DNA of 64,000 nt from an uncultured cyanobacterium (lineage in GTDB: Bacteria > Cyanobacteriota > Cyanobacteriia > Cyanobacteriales > Geitlerinemataceae), in NCBI GenBank assembly GCA_937899645.1, contig CALCCD010000039.1, forward strand, positions 1-64,000, read 5' to 3'. The position numbers and the translations under genes were made by a program. Under the pieces are notes generated by a model that was not told the origin of the DNA, searched no databases, and saw only the letters and a program-made list of their open reading frames with translations. Below are positions 63,987 through 64,000 of this stretch, piece after piece. Positions within the stretch are counted from its first letter, which is position 1, and each line of letters begins with the position of its first letter.

Positions 63987-64000
63987 GGTTCCCAAATGCT

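Noticed and set aside
1-64000. tRNA, rRNA and CRISPR arrays
   Set aside because: Intergenic regions were scanned by eye for T-loop-like GTTCRANYC with cloverleaf arms, rRNA-like blocks and regularly spaced repeats; none was convincing.

Overview
This 64 kb window is chromosomal DNA of a cyanobacterium. It carries PcyA (phycobilin synthesis), Psb28 (photosystem II), BtpA and a Ycf37-like protein (photosystem I), NDH-1 subunit NdhD, a VKOR-thioredoxin fusion, a COP23-type protein and DUF3084/DUF3352/DUF1400 proteins typical of the phylum. The HIP1 octamer GCGATCGC is very frequent from about 2.39 kb onward. The bulk DNA is GC-rich; a Rubidibacter-like or related unicellular lineage is possible, but the species cannot be fixed from sequence alone. 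I found no rRNA, tRNA, CRISPR array or intact insertion sequence.

Layout. 0-2.1 kb: an AT-richer, HIP1-free segment with a methyltransferase and a cysteine-synthase-like PLP enzyme, probably acquired DNA or the end of a small biosynthetic cluster. 2.3-5.9 kb: metal-chelate binding lipoprotein, ExbB-type proton channel and DUF3084 protein. 5.9-15.2 kb: housekeeping and mixed genes (SpeH, MiaA, aldo/keto reductase with Fe-S tail, pentapeptide protein, SGNH hydrolase, BtpA, VKOR, P-loop kinase-like protein, lipoprotein). 15.6-29.3 kb: eight co-directional minus-strand genes encoding ABC-2 permease, FHA-FHA-ABC ATPase, membrane Ser/Thr kinase, tubulin-like GTPase with SHOCT tail, membrane vWFA protein, anchored periplasmic-binding protein with a cytoplasmic Cys/His segment, and two exported trypsin-like proteases. 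A divergent COP23-type gene follows at 30.0 kb. This is the best candidate for an undescribed system: extracytoplasmic sensing and proteolysis linked through a kinase and FHA domains to an ABC exporter, with a cytomotive GTPase of unknown role.

30.8-49.9 kb: YifB, GT39 glycosyltransferase, LprI-like protein, DivIVA-like protein with CoaD, a helicase-like recombinase, a tandem pair of unknown paralogues, L35-L20, an amino-acid-binding protein, Ycf37, an alpha/beta hydrolase, NdhD, a pentapeptide protein, Psb28, an FGE-like lipoprotein and a DUF1449 membrane protein. 50.0-64.0 kb: VOC protein, PcyA, an SFPD-repeat secreted protein, MFS transporter, ArgG, an SDR-PhyH fusion enzyme, an ECF-like ATPase, a ferredoxin, a small overlapping gene with HisZ, an OmpR-type regulator, and DUF1400 and DUF3352 proteins.

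Intergenic DNA contains at least two dispersed repeat families (copies near 36.6, 48.1 and 57.2 kb; and near 49.2, 50.5 and 55.3 kb), a large inverted repeat at 34.97 kb, and short tandem duplications that begin at the stop codons of two genes.
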